A stretch of 64,000 nt of DNA from Mytilus edulis. Taxonomy: Eukaryota > Mollusca > Bivalvia > Mytilida > Mytilidae. The notes under the pieces are model-generated. The model saw nothing but the letters and a program-made list of their open reading frames with translations, made no database searches and was not told the origin of the DNA. Below, in pieces: positions 22,981 through 47,700 of this stretch. The position numbers and the translations under genes are program-made. Position 1 is the stretch's first letter. Every line of letters begins with the position of its first letter. The DNA lies in contig NC_092351.1 of the NCBI RefSeq assembly GCF_963676685.1, positions 38,864,733 to 38,928,732 of the forward strand, written 5' to 3'.

Positions 22981-23909
22981 AGCTCACCTGGCCCGAAGGG
23001 CCAAGTGAGCTTTTCTCATCACTTGACGTCCGTCGTCCGTCGTCGTCCGTCGTCGTTAACTTTTTACATTTTGAACTTCTTCTAGAGAACCACTAAATGG
23101 AATGAAACAAAACATGGCATGAATGTTCCTTATGAGATACTGACCAAGTGTTATTACTTTGTGTCCGATCCATCATCCAAGATGGCCACCAGCGGAGGAC
23201 TTAGTTTAACATAGGACCCTATGGGAAATGCATACAAATGAATTCTTTTAGAGAACCACAGAATGGAAGGAAACCAAACATAGCATGAATGTTCCTTATG
23301 AGATACTGACCAAGTGTTGTTACTTTGTAGCCGATCCATCATCCAAGATGGCTGCCAGCGGGGTAATTAGTTTAACATAGGACCCTATGGGAATTGCACA
23401 CAAATGAATTCTTTTAGAGAACCACTGAATGGAATAAAACCAAACATAGCATGAATGTTCCTTATGAGGTGCTTACCAAGTGTTGTTACTTTGTAACCGA
23501 TCCATCATCCAAGATTACCGCAACCTGGGGACTCAGTTAACATAGGACCCTATGGGAAATGCAAACAAATGACTTCTTTTAGAGAACCACTGAATGGAAT
23601 GAAACCAAACATAGCATGAATGTTCCTTATGAGGTGCTGACCAAGTGTTGCTACTTTGTAGCAGATCCATCATCCAAGATGGCCGCCAGCTGGGGAATTA
23701 GTTTAACATAGGACCCTTTGGAAAATACATATATTTTTTTTCTTTTAGTGAACCACTGAACTGAATGAAACCAAACATGTTTGTTCCTTTACTTTTGAGG
23801 TGCTGGCAAAGTGTTGTTTACTTTGTAGCCAAATCTTATCTTTTTTTTAATGATTTCAAATAAACAAATAAAGTCAGGTGAGCGATACAGGCTCTTGAGA
23901 GCCTCTAGT
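22981..23909 (+). repeat. AGCTCACCTGG-family repeat with ~165-bp tandem units
   Basis: Starts AGCTCACCTGGCCCGAAGGG, followed by a GTCCGTCGTCC tract. About five units of 164-167 bp follow, each beginning with AGAGAACCAC (near 23084, 23251, 23417, 23581, 23746) and including CCGATCCATCATCCAAGATG. It ends CAGGTGAGCGATACAGG and GAGAGCCTCTAG. The 62-codon minus frame inside is an artefact of the repeat. Confidence 0.72.
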
Positions 23910-24783
23910 TATCAATTATCATCTTTGCAAGGGGTGGGGTATCATTTTGTGAGTTCTTCTTGTCGAAATGCACCAATCTTGTAGTAAACGTAGTAATGAT
24001 AAATGTTTCAACAACATAACATATTAGTTGTTGATATTTTGAACAAGAATGGTTTATCCTCCCATAAGAGAAAATAAAAACAACCCGCAAATTGTTCAAT
24101 TGTGGGCATGAGACGCAAACCTGAAAAGCAAGTATGAACTATATACCTAGTCAATGAGACAGAAATATTTTGGGAATGTTGGTATTAAATATAATCTTAA
24201 GGTTATGGAATCACAGTGCAGCCCTTGTTAAAAGTTTCTTTTGAATAATACACACATATATTTTGAAAAGGAGAATTATTTAACCTGTTTCCTAGACTAG
24301 AAGTACCTGGTTTTTTTTACTACCAAACTTCTGGGAACGTCGCTCTATCCTACAGACATCTGATTTCTTGTTTTGATTGTATAATATTGTTTGGCCTAAT
24401 CGGTTATGTGGGAGGATAGATCATTCTTATACAAAATATCTACTTATAATAAAATGTTATGTTGTAATAACATTTATATGCAATCAAATTATGTTGAATA
24501 TTTTTAGCAGCCACGAGTCATAATACGGTATAGTTTTGACAGGAAATGACTGTCACGTATTTAATGGATGCTTCAAATTGAAAAATGTACCGTTGGAGCA
24601 ATGGGTATATGAATCAGTGGATTTATTCTTGTAACGGCTATGAATATACACTTATCGAGCGAGACAAAACGGTAATTCTTTGGAAGAAATTGAACTAAAA
24701 GAACAACAGTATAAATCCAATACACATATTTTTTGCAAATAAGAAAAAGTCCGCGAAACTTTTTGACATTCACTTAAAAATTT

Positions 24784-25240
24784 AATGATTCTTTTTAGAA
24801 TTGGAGTGGCTGGTAAAAAGTAAAATAACAAAACAACTGAACTCCAAAGAAAATTCAGAACGGAAAGTCCCTAATCAAATGGCAGAATCAAAAGCTCAAA
24901 CACATCGAAGAAATAGAAATTATTGTCATATTCCTGAATTGGTCCACAGGAATTTTCTTGTATAGAAATGGTGGATTAAACCTGGTTTTAAAGCTAGTTA
25001 AACCTCTCACTTGTATGACAGTCGCATCAAATTATAAAATATATTGACAAAGATGTGTGAACAAAACAAGCAGAAATAATTGGTAAAAATGTCAAAAATA
25101 GGGATACATCAGTCAACATTGTGTTATAATCTTAATCACTATAAAAACAAACAAATATGTAATAAAGAAGCACAAACGACATATAGACAAAGCACATTAG
25201 CAAAAATGAAAGGCAAGAATACAAAAATGTTCAATAGCAC
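24784..25240 (-). repeat. AAAGTCCCTAATCAAATGGC-family dispersed repeat (reverse)
   Basis: Shares GAACTCCAAAGAAAATTCAG, GGATTAAACCTGGTTTTA, AACCTCTCACTTGT and AGACAAAGCACAT with 37440-37900. Shorter matches lie at 42060-42215 (reverse) and at 35655-35815, 40225-40600 and 52420-52620 (forward). No protein seen. Confidence 0.5.
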
Positions 25241-25655
25241 AACTACGTAAAGACATGATGTATAAGTACAGAGCTACGTCATATGAACCAATGACATACA
25301 AAAAGGTGGATACGTAATATTTATAAACAAGGTCAAGATACCTTCTAATGATTTAAAAAAAAGGGACGAGACATAACCCTGGTTCATCCATTTTCTGTTC
25401 AGACACTGTCAAAGTCTGAGTAGTAGCTGCAAGCTTTTGAATACCGAATAAATTGGGAATGTATATCCCATATGGAGGTGAGGTTGATATATTGCCTCTA
25501 AGGTGGAGGAAATTGCTAATTTCAAAATTAAATCTTTTCGTTTGTAAGAGTATTGACCGAAGCACACTTTGCACGAAGCGCAGAAGCAGTGTTTATTCTC
25601 TTTTGATGAATAATGCATTATGCATATTGACATCCACTTGTCATTACAATGCTGT

Positions 25656-25661
25656 TTTATT
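25656..25661 (-). terminator. Possible poly(A) signal of gene C
   Basis: AATAAA on the minus strand, about 20 bases after the stop; close, but usable. Confidence 0.35.
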
Positions 25662-25680
25662 CCAATTTACTCTTGATTCC

Positions 25681-37363
<11,683 letters not shown>

Positions 37364-37439
37364 TTCTTCAAGAAATTATATATGATTTTCAAATGCAAAT
37401 GAACATCTTTCGTCAAAGTTTATCGAAAATAAAGTTTAA

Positions 37440-37900
37440 TTCATTTCAAGGGTAAAATCACCAAAAAAAAAAACGAAGTCCGAGGAAAATTCAAAACGGG
37501 AAGTCCCTTATCAAATTGGCATAATCAAAAGCTCACAAACATTAAACGAATGAACAGCTTCTGTTACATTACGGACTTGGTAATACATTGCTTAACGTAG
37601 AAAATGGTGGATTAAACCTGGTGTTATAGCTAGCTCAACCTCTCACTTGTGTGTCATTCGCATAAAATTCCATTCCATTGTCAACGAGGTGTGAAAACAA
37701 ACAGCCAGAGTAGGTAAAAATGTCAAAAATATGGGAACAGCGGTCACCATTGTGTTATAATCTCAATCACTTGAAAATAAATAAAAACATCAACAAACAA
37801 TAACAAAAGAGCATACAGACAAAGCACATTTGCAACTCGAAAGACAATAATACAAAAAATGAGCAAAGTACAATAACGGGATATATAAATACCATACCAA
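37440..37900 (-). repeat. AAAGTCCCTAATCAAATGGC-family repeat upstream of gene C
   Basis: A second long copy of the family at 24784-25240, in the same orientation. It starts 75 bp above the gene C start codon, so it would lie inside any 5' intron of gene C. Confidence 0.5.
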
Positions 37901-37999
37901 GCCGCGACATAGGGATGTTACCTTAAACAGACTATACAGTAACAATTATAATTGACAAAGACTATACCACGCTATTATGATGATAAACAACGTCAGTAC

Positions 38000-38186
38000 C
38001 TCGAATTAATACTTCAAGACCATCGTGTGTTATTTGTGAGGCTGATATAGAATATTTATCAAAAATGTCTTTCAATGTATGTTGGCAGTTGGTTTTGAAG
38101 CAATTCACAGTTTCTGCTGTTCCGTTGTTTTCCTCTGATAATTGATGTTTCCCTAGGTTTTGGTTTTTGACCAGACTTGTTTCAGT
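38000..38186 (-). other. Candidate extra 5' coding exon of gene C
   Basis: A 62-codon open stretch ends at a good GT donor (CGAG|GTACTG) in phase 1. The acceptor-like AAG just before the gene C start codon (37366-37368) would splice it in phase, giving ...VLIR-E-MGEALSK. The stretch is rich in Asn, Gln, Ser and Thr and contains CFKTNCQHTLKDIFDKY. The bases before it (TTAG) form a poor acceptor, and a further coding-like piece at about 38220-38290 is in another frame. It may therefore be a decayed or alternative exon. No counterpart was seen above genes A, B or D. Confidence 0.3.
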
Positions 38187-38299
38187 CTAACCGATTTATG
38201 TCTTGATTTGTAGGAACAGTCATATTCATTTTGCTCTTTGGAATGTTTGTTCCTTCATTCTTTGATAAACATCATTTTCAATTTCTTGTATATTATATG

Positions 38300-41200
38300 A
38301 TTAAAGCAGGCATAAATGATACTTCTGTAGACCTATGCTTCTGATTATTCTCTTTGTATATTTTCTCTTTTACCGGGAATATTGAATCATCTCTAGGCTT
38401 GTTAATTTGTTGATTATCATAAATTGTGTTGTATGTCATAAATGTTGTAGGTAGTTACCTTTTCTTACTTATGGTCTGGAGTTATGGTTTCCCGCATTGT
38501 TAATCTTTCAGAAAAACGTTTCTGTGTTTGTTGGAACCCGGATTTGTTTCTTCTGAATCGATTTATGACTTTTGAACAGCGGTTTGAATTTTTTATTTCT
38601 GCAGTAAGTTTTTTTTATTGTTAAGAATTAGTATTTTCTTCCACTTGGAATGACTGTTTCTTTTAATTTAAAATGGATGGCGTGACAGTTCTTAAATCTG
38701 CTAATATGTTTTTTTTTTTAGATATAATCATGCAGATATATTTAACATGTTTAATATATTTTTTATGGTCAACATTGTATCATAATTGAAATGACCGTCA
38801 TAGATACACACATTTTGTTTCAGGAAAAAGTAAATCTTACTTTGTGAAAACCCTATGTAAATTTTACTAAACGTTTTCTTAGTCTATATGCATGATGTTT
38901 ATTTGATTTAAAATAACGCTGATTCTAGTCTAAAAATACCAATCAGTACAAACAACGGAAACACTGATGTTCAGATATCCCAACACCAAATATCGTTTCC
39001 AGTTTTAAGCAGAATTTGTGTTGCTGAGCCTTTAGCTTTATATGCAGTGTCTTGCAAAATGTTATTTGTCTTTTTGTCGTTTTTTTTCGTTAGTGTTGTT
39101 TTTTTTCTTCGACCTATGTGTTTTTCTTTTTTCTTTTCTCGTTTAGGTATCATCTGCCTCTTTTTATATGATTGACCTCTCCTTTTCATATGCATTTTGA
39201 TGTGTAAAAAAAAGATGGGAAGAGTGAAATATTATGTAAAAATATGTCGTTCAATGTTTTAAGGGTCGAAAGGTTTTAAAAGAATGATTTCAGATAAACA
39301 CGGAAATCTGGAATGGTACTGAGGGATTTCGGATGTCATGAAAAAGTCATGTGCGGTGTCATCAATATCTGAAATATACTACTATCACTTGATTGACTGT
39401 TTCAAATCTAAAGGACATTTGGTAAGTAAACACATCATAGATACAAGGATACAAATTTTGTATTTTCGCCAGACACAAAATAAAGTTATGCCATTTCTTA
39501 AATTTCAAAAGAAGGATGAAAGATACCAAAGGGACAGCGAAACTCATAAATCAAAAATAAACTGACAATTGTTTAGGACGTTTTAAACCAATCAAGACGC
39601 ATTGGTGTAACCTACTGAAAATATTATGCATTAGATTCTGAAACGGAGAATTGTAAGCAATTCATTTGAACTACCAGTTCAGGTAGGCACTATCCACTCA
39701 GTTATAAGCACATAATGCTGACAAATATAGAATTGCATGTTTATTCTTTTTATTTTGTAAATAATTCGAATGTACTAAACTGAAAATGATACACCTTGTG
39801 GCAAAAAGTGACCTTAGCATGACAACGTCTGTTAACTAACTTATCATGATCATAAATGTCGAAACTGAACAAACTAAAAACGTCCTTGATAGCTATAACT
39901 TGATAAAAAAATATCCAAGTATTTTCATATGCCTGTCTTGGAAAAACATAACAAAACTAAGCAATCTTCAGTAAGTGTAATGTGTAGTAATAACTACAAA
40001 AACTTGAAATGACCATTGCCTATGCAAAAGATTACTAAAATAATGCATACTTACTCATATAGTTCTCAGTTTTTTAGTGGGAAGTTTAAAACAAGATCGA
40101 AGTTAAGATTACCACATAAACAGGATATCAGTTAAGTATCCATACAAATGTGTCATAACAAATACTTTTGAACAATCACACGTGATCCGGCGATTTTTTA
40201 AAAATACACAATTTGTTGATAGCTTTAAAAATGCCCTGTACCAAGTCAGGAATATGGTCATTGTTATATTATAGTTCGTTTCTGTGTGTATTACATTATA
40301 ACGTTGTGTCGTTTGTTTTCTCTTATTTTTGAGTGTAAATTCACATTGCGATAAGACGTGTCACGGTACTTGTCTATCCCAAATTCATGTATTTGGTTTT
40401 GATGTTATATATATATGTTATATTTGTTATTCTCGTGGGATTTTGTCTATATGTGTTACATTTTAGTGTTATGTCGTTGTTCTCCTCTTATATTTAATGC
40501 GTTTCCCTCGGTTTTAGTTTGTTATCCCGATTTTGTTTTTTGTCCATGGATTTATGAGTTTTGAACAGCGGTATACTACTGTTGCCTTTATTTAAGGTCA
40601 TAACGTGTCATTATTTAAATAAAGACAAGAGGATTTGCTCTGATGTATTTTACTTAACATATTCTGAAGAAGAAAAATTATGATTTCACATGGAATAAAT
40701 GTTCAGTGACTGTTAAATTAATAAACCTATATCAGTGTTTGAGTTTTAGCTGGTCTGTTCTAGATTTAAACAAAATGTGTAGTAATGTCTAAAACTTAAT
40801 TCAATCATTACTTCTACCACGGTAACAAAACATATGCATGTGAACTCAAATAATTCTCATTTGTTTTTGCTGGTAAGTAAAATACATCGAAGCAAGGTCG
40901 ACGGTGCTATTTCTATATAAGATAAGTAAAATTTCCACATAAATGTATGTTAAAATAAATACTGGTGAACTATCACGAGATCAAGCGATTCAACAAAAAA
41001 TACATTATTTGTATGGGTGGACTATGTCGTTATTTGAATTATTAAAGGAGATACGGTATTTAACCAAAACCTTTCTGTAACACTTTTAATGCAATAAGTG
41101 TTTCAGTTACTGTTAAACGTATATCAAAGTAACTTTTTTTCTAAATTGAATGGACATTGGCTGTCAAATACATGTTCACCGATTTAACTTAAATTCTCAT

Positions 41201-41330
41201 ATTTGATATATACATACTAAAACGTATATCCAAATCATAAAAAGTCTAAAACAAACGATTTACATTACATATGTGTGATAATTTGCATCAGTTTTTCGTG
41301 TGTATTTAAGTCTACACGCCACCGAATGAA
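38300..41330. other. Spacer between genes C and B
   Basis: AT-rich, with stops in all frames and no gene supported. It holds the short reverse Penelope-like tail at 39500 and part of a dispersed repeat at 40225-40600. Confidence 0.5.
39500..39566 (-). repeat. Short solo tail of Penelope-like element 1 (reverse)
   Basis: GAAAGATACCAAAGGGACAG and AAACTCATAAATCAAAAATA are the reverse of the element 1 tail end. The 75-codon frame over it is not a gene. Confidence 0.45.
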
Positions 41331-41340
41331 TCATCAATGT

Positions 41341-41790
41341 GACCTACAAAGACTGCGGATGGTCATATATTAATCCGATATAAACATAATTATAAATATA
41401 AATAGATAGCAAACTGAAGCATTTGAGTTTTTCTAGGTAAGTAAGTTCGATATTATGTTTAAGGTTAAAATATATGTTAATCATCGATTTTACCTGTATA
41501 AGAATAAGTATTTGTAAATATGATCAGTCAATCAAAAAGTTTACCCTTTTTCTCTTTAAATGATGACATTCTTTTTCTTTTGATAACCGAAGACACTTAA
41601 TTCATGCGTAACACATCTCTACCTAAGGGTTAAATTGTAGTTCACATGCATACGGATTTAATGAGTTCTAACTCATTTGTAAGTGAGCACTTCATCAGCG
41701 AAGTTTCTTAGCTCATCATGACAAAATTGAACCAAAGTGGCTGCTAAAAGCGAATTATAACTTTACGATTTTTATTTCATTATTAATTGA
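41341..41790 (-). promoter_or_regulatory. Triplicated promoter/first-exon-like segment, copy 2
   Basis: The same block as copy 1, 4 kb upstream of the gene C start codon on its strand. It keeps TTGGTTCAATTTTGTCATG, CATGTGAAC, AAAGAAAAAGAATGTC (ATG at 41567-41569) and the CAG|GTAAAATCG donor at 41494/41493. After that ATG only 13 codons are open, so the exon would be untranslated leader for gene C. Confidence 0.35.
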
Positions 41791-44072
41791 ACAAAAAAAT
41801 CTATCTCGTAATGTATGCCCCTTTATTAACAAGTAGCAGTGGAAAATTAAATTAAGTGTTAAAAAAACTTCCTCCTATGCAACCCCGAATATTTGAACTT
41901 ACATGTTGTTAACGTTCTCCTTGAGAACGCTACTAATGACAAATTCACAAGAAAACCTTCTGTTTTAATGTGATTTATCATTCTCTAAATATAGAAAGCG
42001 ACGAGTAAAGTAACATGGGTAGGCTATATGGAGCATAAGTAAATTCGGTTTATCGGGAAAAGGAAAATAACAAAAATACAGAACTCCAAGGAAAATTCAA
42101 AACGGAAAGTTCATTAACAAATGGCAAAATCAAAATCTAGAACAGGTCAATCGATTGGAAAACTACTGCCATATTCTTAACTTGTAAAAGCATTCAATTA
42201 TGTAGAAAATGGAGGATTAAAGCTTTGGAATACATTCCTTTAACAATTTTTATTCGAGCGTCACTGATGAGTCTTTTGAAGACGAAATGCGCGTCTTGTG
42301 CAAATACAAATTTAATCCTGATATCTATGATAAGTTTTTTTGCTTATGTATCAATCATCATTTCTTTTTTACTTTTTGGTTGCACACGCCACTGGAATAT
42401 GCAAATACTACATATTTATTAGTAGGGTGAACCATAAGTAGTTAGAACAAATATATTTAAGAAAATAATTCAACAAACTTGATTGCATTCAGCAAAGATA
42501 TTATATATTCTGTTACTTCTATTAATTTTCCCCACTGCACAATTCACATATTGTATCGTTAAAAACTAACTGTATTCTCCATCTCTTTCACAGCGAACTG
42601 TATTTTGGCACGACATAAACTGGCTCCGGTCAATTTATATCATCTTAATGGAGAAAAAAAATGTTTTAAAAAAGATTACAAACTTGATTATGCAGCTAAA
42701 TGTTTTGAATTATATGAGTTATTTAAATGAGTTCATCGCTATTAAATCTAGTGGAATCATATTGTGTGTGCTTTGGGAATTATATATTGTATTTTTGTGG
42801 TCGTTTTCAGTGATCAATGTCTATTGTACAGGACTTTAATGCAAACCATAGTAAAAAAAAAAATTGTCATTTGAATAACATGAAATTTCTATGAATGCAA
42901 GATCTGTAATAATTAAATTTGATGTTACATACGTGTATCCTCTAGTGACTTAGCTTAAACAAAGCGATATTGTAGATTGTTGTGAGTCTTAATTTTTTGA
43001 TACTATACACCTATACGTCATGGCGTTTTCAGTTTATTTTATTTTGAATTTCCCTTTTGTATCTATCGCTTCTCTTTTGTGAAGAATGTAATGTCTATGT
43101 TAATAAATATGTGCGATATATTGTCATCATCCTACTTAACGTCATATGAAGCGAGTAACCGGTGAAAAATAATGTTACTCCAATTCTTGAACCAATGCAT
43201 ACATATATCATAAACTAAGTCTTCTCTGCACAATTTTATAATTTTTTTTCGACTACATTTCGTTTAATCGTCAAAAAATATTTCAATCGGTCAGTGTTGT
43301 TGTGAAAATATGGCAGCTAATTAGTGGTCGTATTTTGAAGCCGAAGTTTAATGATTGTCACCCGTTTGTAAACAATCAACAAAGAAGCATGGATATTTAG
43401 ATAATCACGTGTATAACAGGTACAATAAGATATAGTTTATCTTGATGACGGAGCGATGTTTACGTTTGATTTTTCATTCGCATGCGTATTGTGATCACCG
43501 GATTTTCACGAGAAAGGTCACACTGCATACGGAAAACATATCGGCGAATTGCTTGTTGGAAGCAAGCAATTAAAAAAAAGTATACTTTTTCTAAATTTGG
43601 ACAAATTATAGAATTTCCTTCAGAAAAAGGTATGTGTACATAGGTTTTATAATACAAACTAGCCATTTAGTTCTAAAAAAAACATATTATGCATATTTTT
43701 TTTTAATTTGAAGTTTCATATGACTTTAAGTAAAGATTCTAGAAGAAGTAATGCAACGATTTCAAGTAGTCTTTTTATTTTTATTATTTAAAGTTTTGAT
43801 CAATGTGATGGTCAGATACATTATAAGGGAATGTGGGTTTCAATGATAATATAATGCTATTTTATATGAGTGAATTCCATAATCAGATACATTTAAGAAA
43901 AATTGCAGCATGTTGACTGTATTCCATTAACTGTAAGTGTGATGGATCAAAGATGTGTTTACGCTGCTTAGATTTCATTTCATTGTTTTTTAATAAACAA
44001 TATTTCAAAATAGGAAGCCTATCATTCGAAAAATGAAATAGATACAAAAGCATCACCTCCAACACACCAATA

Positions 44073-44378
44073 CGTTGTAACTACAATCCGCTTTCCTTTC
44101 ATGAATGTGACCTACCGAATAAGACTATTTACCGGATTTGTAATTACATAAGCAACACGACGGGTGCTACATGTCAGGATCTGCTTACCCTTCCGGAGCA
44201 CCTGGTATCACCCCATGTTTTTGGTGGGGTTCGTGTTGCTTATTCTTTAGTTTTCTATGTTGTATCATGTGTACCATTGTTTGTCTGTTTGTCTTTTTAA
44301 TTTTTAACCATGGCGTTGTCAGTTTATATTCGATTCATGAGTTTGAATGTCCCTCTGGTATCTTTCGTCCCTCTTTTA
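44073..44378 (+). repeat. Solo tail of Penelope-like element 1, just beyond gene B
   Basis: Closely matches 34480-34795: ACTACAATCCGCTTTCCTTT, GACTATTTACCGGATTTGTA, CTTACCCTTCCGGAGCACCT, GGTATCTTTCGTCCCTCTTT. The 163-codon frame at 44171 is produced by this repeat and is not a gene. A weaker fragment occurs at 43010-43085. Confidence 0.65.
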
Positions 44379-44600
44379 TACTTAACTTCGGTACAGAGTT
44401 ATATCCGTTCCGTGCGTGCTCTACTCTTATACAGTTACTAAGTTTGCATAGATTAAAGCAATCGCATAAACTCGGCCATTCTCTCGATCCCTACAATACA
44501 TGTCACTGTAGGCATAGCGAAAATGATCAAGGAGTTAACATTTTTGATTTACGTTATGATATATGCATTGAATATTGTAAAATACTACGAAATCTTTACA

Positions 44601-44606
44601 TTTATT
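44601..44606 (-). terminator. Possible poly(A) signal of gene B
   Basis: AATAAA on the minus strand, about 140 bases after the stop. Confidence 0.35.
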
Positions 44607-44744
44607 CAAAAATATATTATCATCATGATATAATTCTGTATACAAAGAGTACTATTTTGTAGACTTATGCATGTTGTTCTGTCACATCCGTGTTGAATGA
44701 CCCGTTGACATTCAATATCACAACTACGTCTTTTGATATGTTTT

Positions 44745-47700
44745 TTAGGGACCAGATTTCCCGTCCTCCTCAATGACATGACCGTCAGGTGAATTTTCAT
44801 CTGGTGGTATATATTTGAGGTTCTCGTCACCATTTTGTACAATTTCGTTTGGATTATCCATTTTCTTTTCTCTGATATCGTCTCTGATGTTATAAATTAT
44901 TATTTCCGGTTTGATTGTGTCGTTTTCTTTTCCTTGTACCGTACCTTTTGTTAAAATTGGACCATCTTTGTGTAAGAGCAAAGCTGGCCATACCACGAAG
45001 TCGATAAAAGGACCACTTTTTGTATAAACAGAGAACATGTTTTTGTCTATCGCTGTGCCTTCCACTTCGTTGTAGACCAAAGCCATCGGTGGTTCTTTTA
45101 TTACCATGCTCCAGCACATTTCTGTGCATCGTTCTACAAATTTCATGATTTGGCTTTGTGTTCCCATTTTGTTGTACTGCTCAAATTTTCGGAGTGACTC
45201 CTATTGAAAAGAATAAATGTATGTAATGATTTTGTGTCGTGGATCATGATACACCATATCATATTTTTATGCCCCATTTATGGCATTATTTTTTCTGGTC
45301 TGTTCGTCCGTTCGTCCGTTCGTCCATCCGTTCGTACGTTCGTCCGTCCGTTCGTTCGTCGTACCGTTCGTTCGTTCGTTCGTCCGTTCGACCGTTCGTT
45401 CGATCGTAGTACCGTTCGTCCGTATGTTTGTTCGTTCGACCGTCCGTCTGTCCCGCTTCAGGTAAAAGTTTTGGTCGAGATAGTTTTTGATTAAGTTGTA
45501 GTTTAATCCACTTGACACTTAGTAAACATGTTCCCTATGATATGATCTTTCCAATTGTAATGGCAACTTAGAGATTTTAACTCGTTTTCACGGTCCACTG
45601 AACAAAGAAAATGAAAGTGCAGATGGGGCATCCGTGTACTTGTGACACATTCTTGTTTCTATCCATTTCGAATGAATTTTCATTTGTGTCATTTGGTCAT
45701 TTGTATTAAATCAAGCCTTTGAATTACAGATAACTATATTCAATATTTGTAATTTATCGTTGTGTCCATGTGTCCGGACACAAAATGCATGTCAACTATA
45801 TGTTTCACCGAAAGCTTGCCGCTAATGAACTGATAAGTAATGTATTTATCTATTTTATTCATTAAGTATTACTGAATTGTTACTTTGCTGTAAGTTTGAC
45901 CGTAATGCGTTCAAACATAATTCAATATTCTATGTCCATGTTCTATAATTTTTAATGAAAACAGTCTTATTTCGATGGTTTTAACATGATCACGTGATCT
46001 GAATGTATATCCTCAGACGGTATTCAAGGGTTATTGTTTCGTATCAATCTTTACTTTATGGTAAGATACAATGCCATATTGAACAAAAAGTCCAATACCG
46101 TAAAGTTGAAACTTTCCTTTCGAACATTGACGAACGGAAACATGATTTAATTGACCATTATCATCTGAATCACAAAAGACCAAAAATGTAATTGACTTGT
46201 GCTCATAATCTGTTACAGTAGCTTGTTATGACATCATGTTTCCGTAAAAGACATTTTATATGGACATGGGGTTTAGTATCTACATTTTCATTTGTTTAGC
46301 TCTTTAATACACTGTTTGTTTGTTTTCTAGTTTGACATAGCTGAGCGTTTTCTACATCCAATGTAATTGAATTTTATTTAGATAAAATAGTAAGAAAATT
46401 GTGAGTTACCTGTTTCACGCATTCCAATAAGTTTTTATCATACTTTCGTCTTTCGTGAACGATCTCGATCAATTCCTCCATGCATTTCAGTATAGATTGT
46501 AATTTGTTGTTATTTATTTCCTAAACGTAATAAAAGATCAAAATGAGTCCAACAAAGTTTCGCAAAGCAAAGGACTTTAACTAAACACTCTTCAATTATA
46601 CATAAAAGAACAAACATAAACTTTTAGCTACTTCTTTACAAGCAGAACCAAACACAATGAAAGTCCCAACTATGTACTGGCTTCCGAAGCTGCACAAAAA
46701 ACCTTACAAATATAGATTTATTTCATCTTCCAGCCATTGTTCAACTACTAAATTGTCTGTTTTACTTACTAGTACACTTGGTACAATAAAAAACCTGATA
46801 ATAAATTGTTCAAATAAGGCCTTTGAAAATAGTGGAATTAATTACTTTTGGAGTGTCAAAAACTCGTTGGAAGTACTTGATAAATTGCATGCATATATTG
46901 GTGATTTTGAATCTGTTCAAAGTTTTGATTTTTCTACCCTATATACCACTTTGCCTCATATTCTTATTAAGAAAAAATTCACATCCCTAATTAACTGGGC
47001 ATTTAAAAAGTCGGAATGCGAGTACATATGTTCAAACTCTTTTAGATCATTTTTTAGTAGCAATAAACAAAAGAACTATGTCAATTGGACATGCTTTGAT
47101 ACTATTTATGCACTTGAATTTTTACTTGATAACATTTTTGTTCGCTTTGGAGATTCCGTATATCGTCAAGTTATTGGAATTCCAATGGGGACTAACTGTG
47201 CACCACTTATTGCGGACCTGTTTTTGTATTGTTATGAGTTACAATTTATGACTAAAATTAGCAAAGACCCATCAAAACAACATTTGATACAAAAATTTAA
47301 CAATACTTTTAGATATTTGGATGATATATTGGCTCTAAATAATGACGACTTCAGTATGTATACTAAAGAAATTTATCCTGTAGAACTTACTTTAAATAAA
47401 GCTAATGATAACAATGACCACTGCCCTTTCCTCGATCTTGATATCTATATCATAAACGGGAAGCTTAATACAAAAATTTATGATAAAAGAGATGATTTTT
47501 CATTTCCTATTGTTAATTATCCATTTTTAGATGGTGACGTTCCCTTGTCACCATCTTATGGTGTTTATATATCTCAACTTGTACGATTCGCTCGTGTATG
47601 TAACAATGTATTAGATTTTAGCGAGAGAAATTTATGTATTACTGAAAAATTATTACACCAGGGTTTTCGATATCACAAACTGGTCAAAACATTTACTAAA

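Noticed and set aside
22981-23909. Regularly spaced ~165-bp repeats resembling a CRISPR array
   Set aside because: Units are contiguous diverged minisatellite copies in a eukaryotic genome, with no short repeat/spacer alternation and no cas genes.
44171-44662. 163-codon Cys/Phe-rich frame
   Set aside because: Its first half is the non-coding tail of Penelope-like element 1, which recurs at 34480 and 54830.
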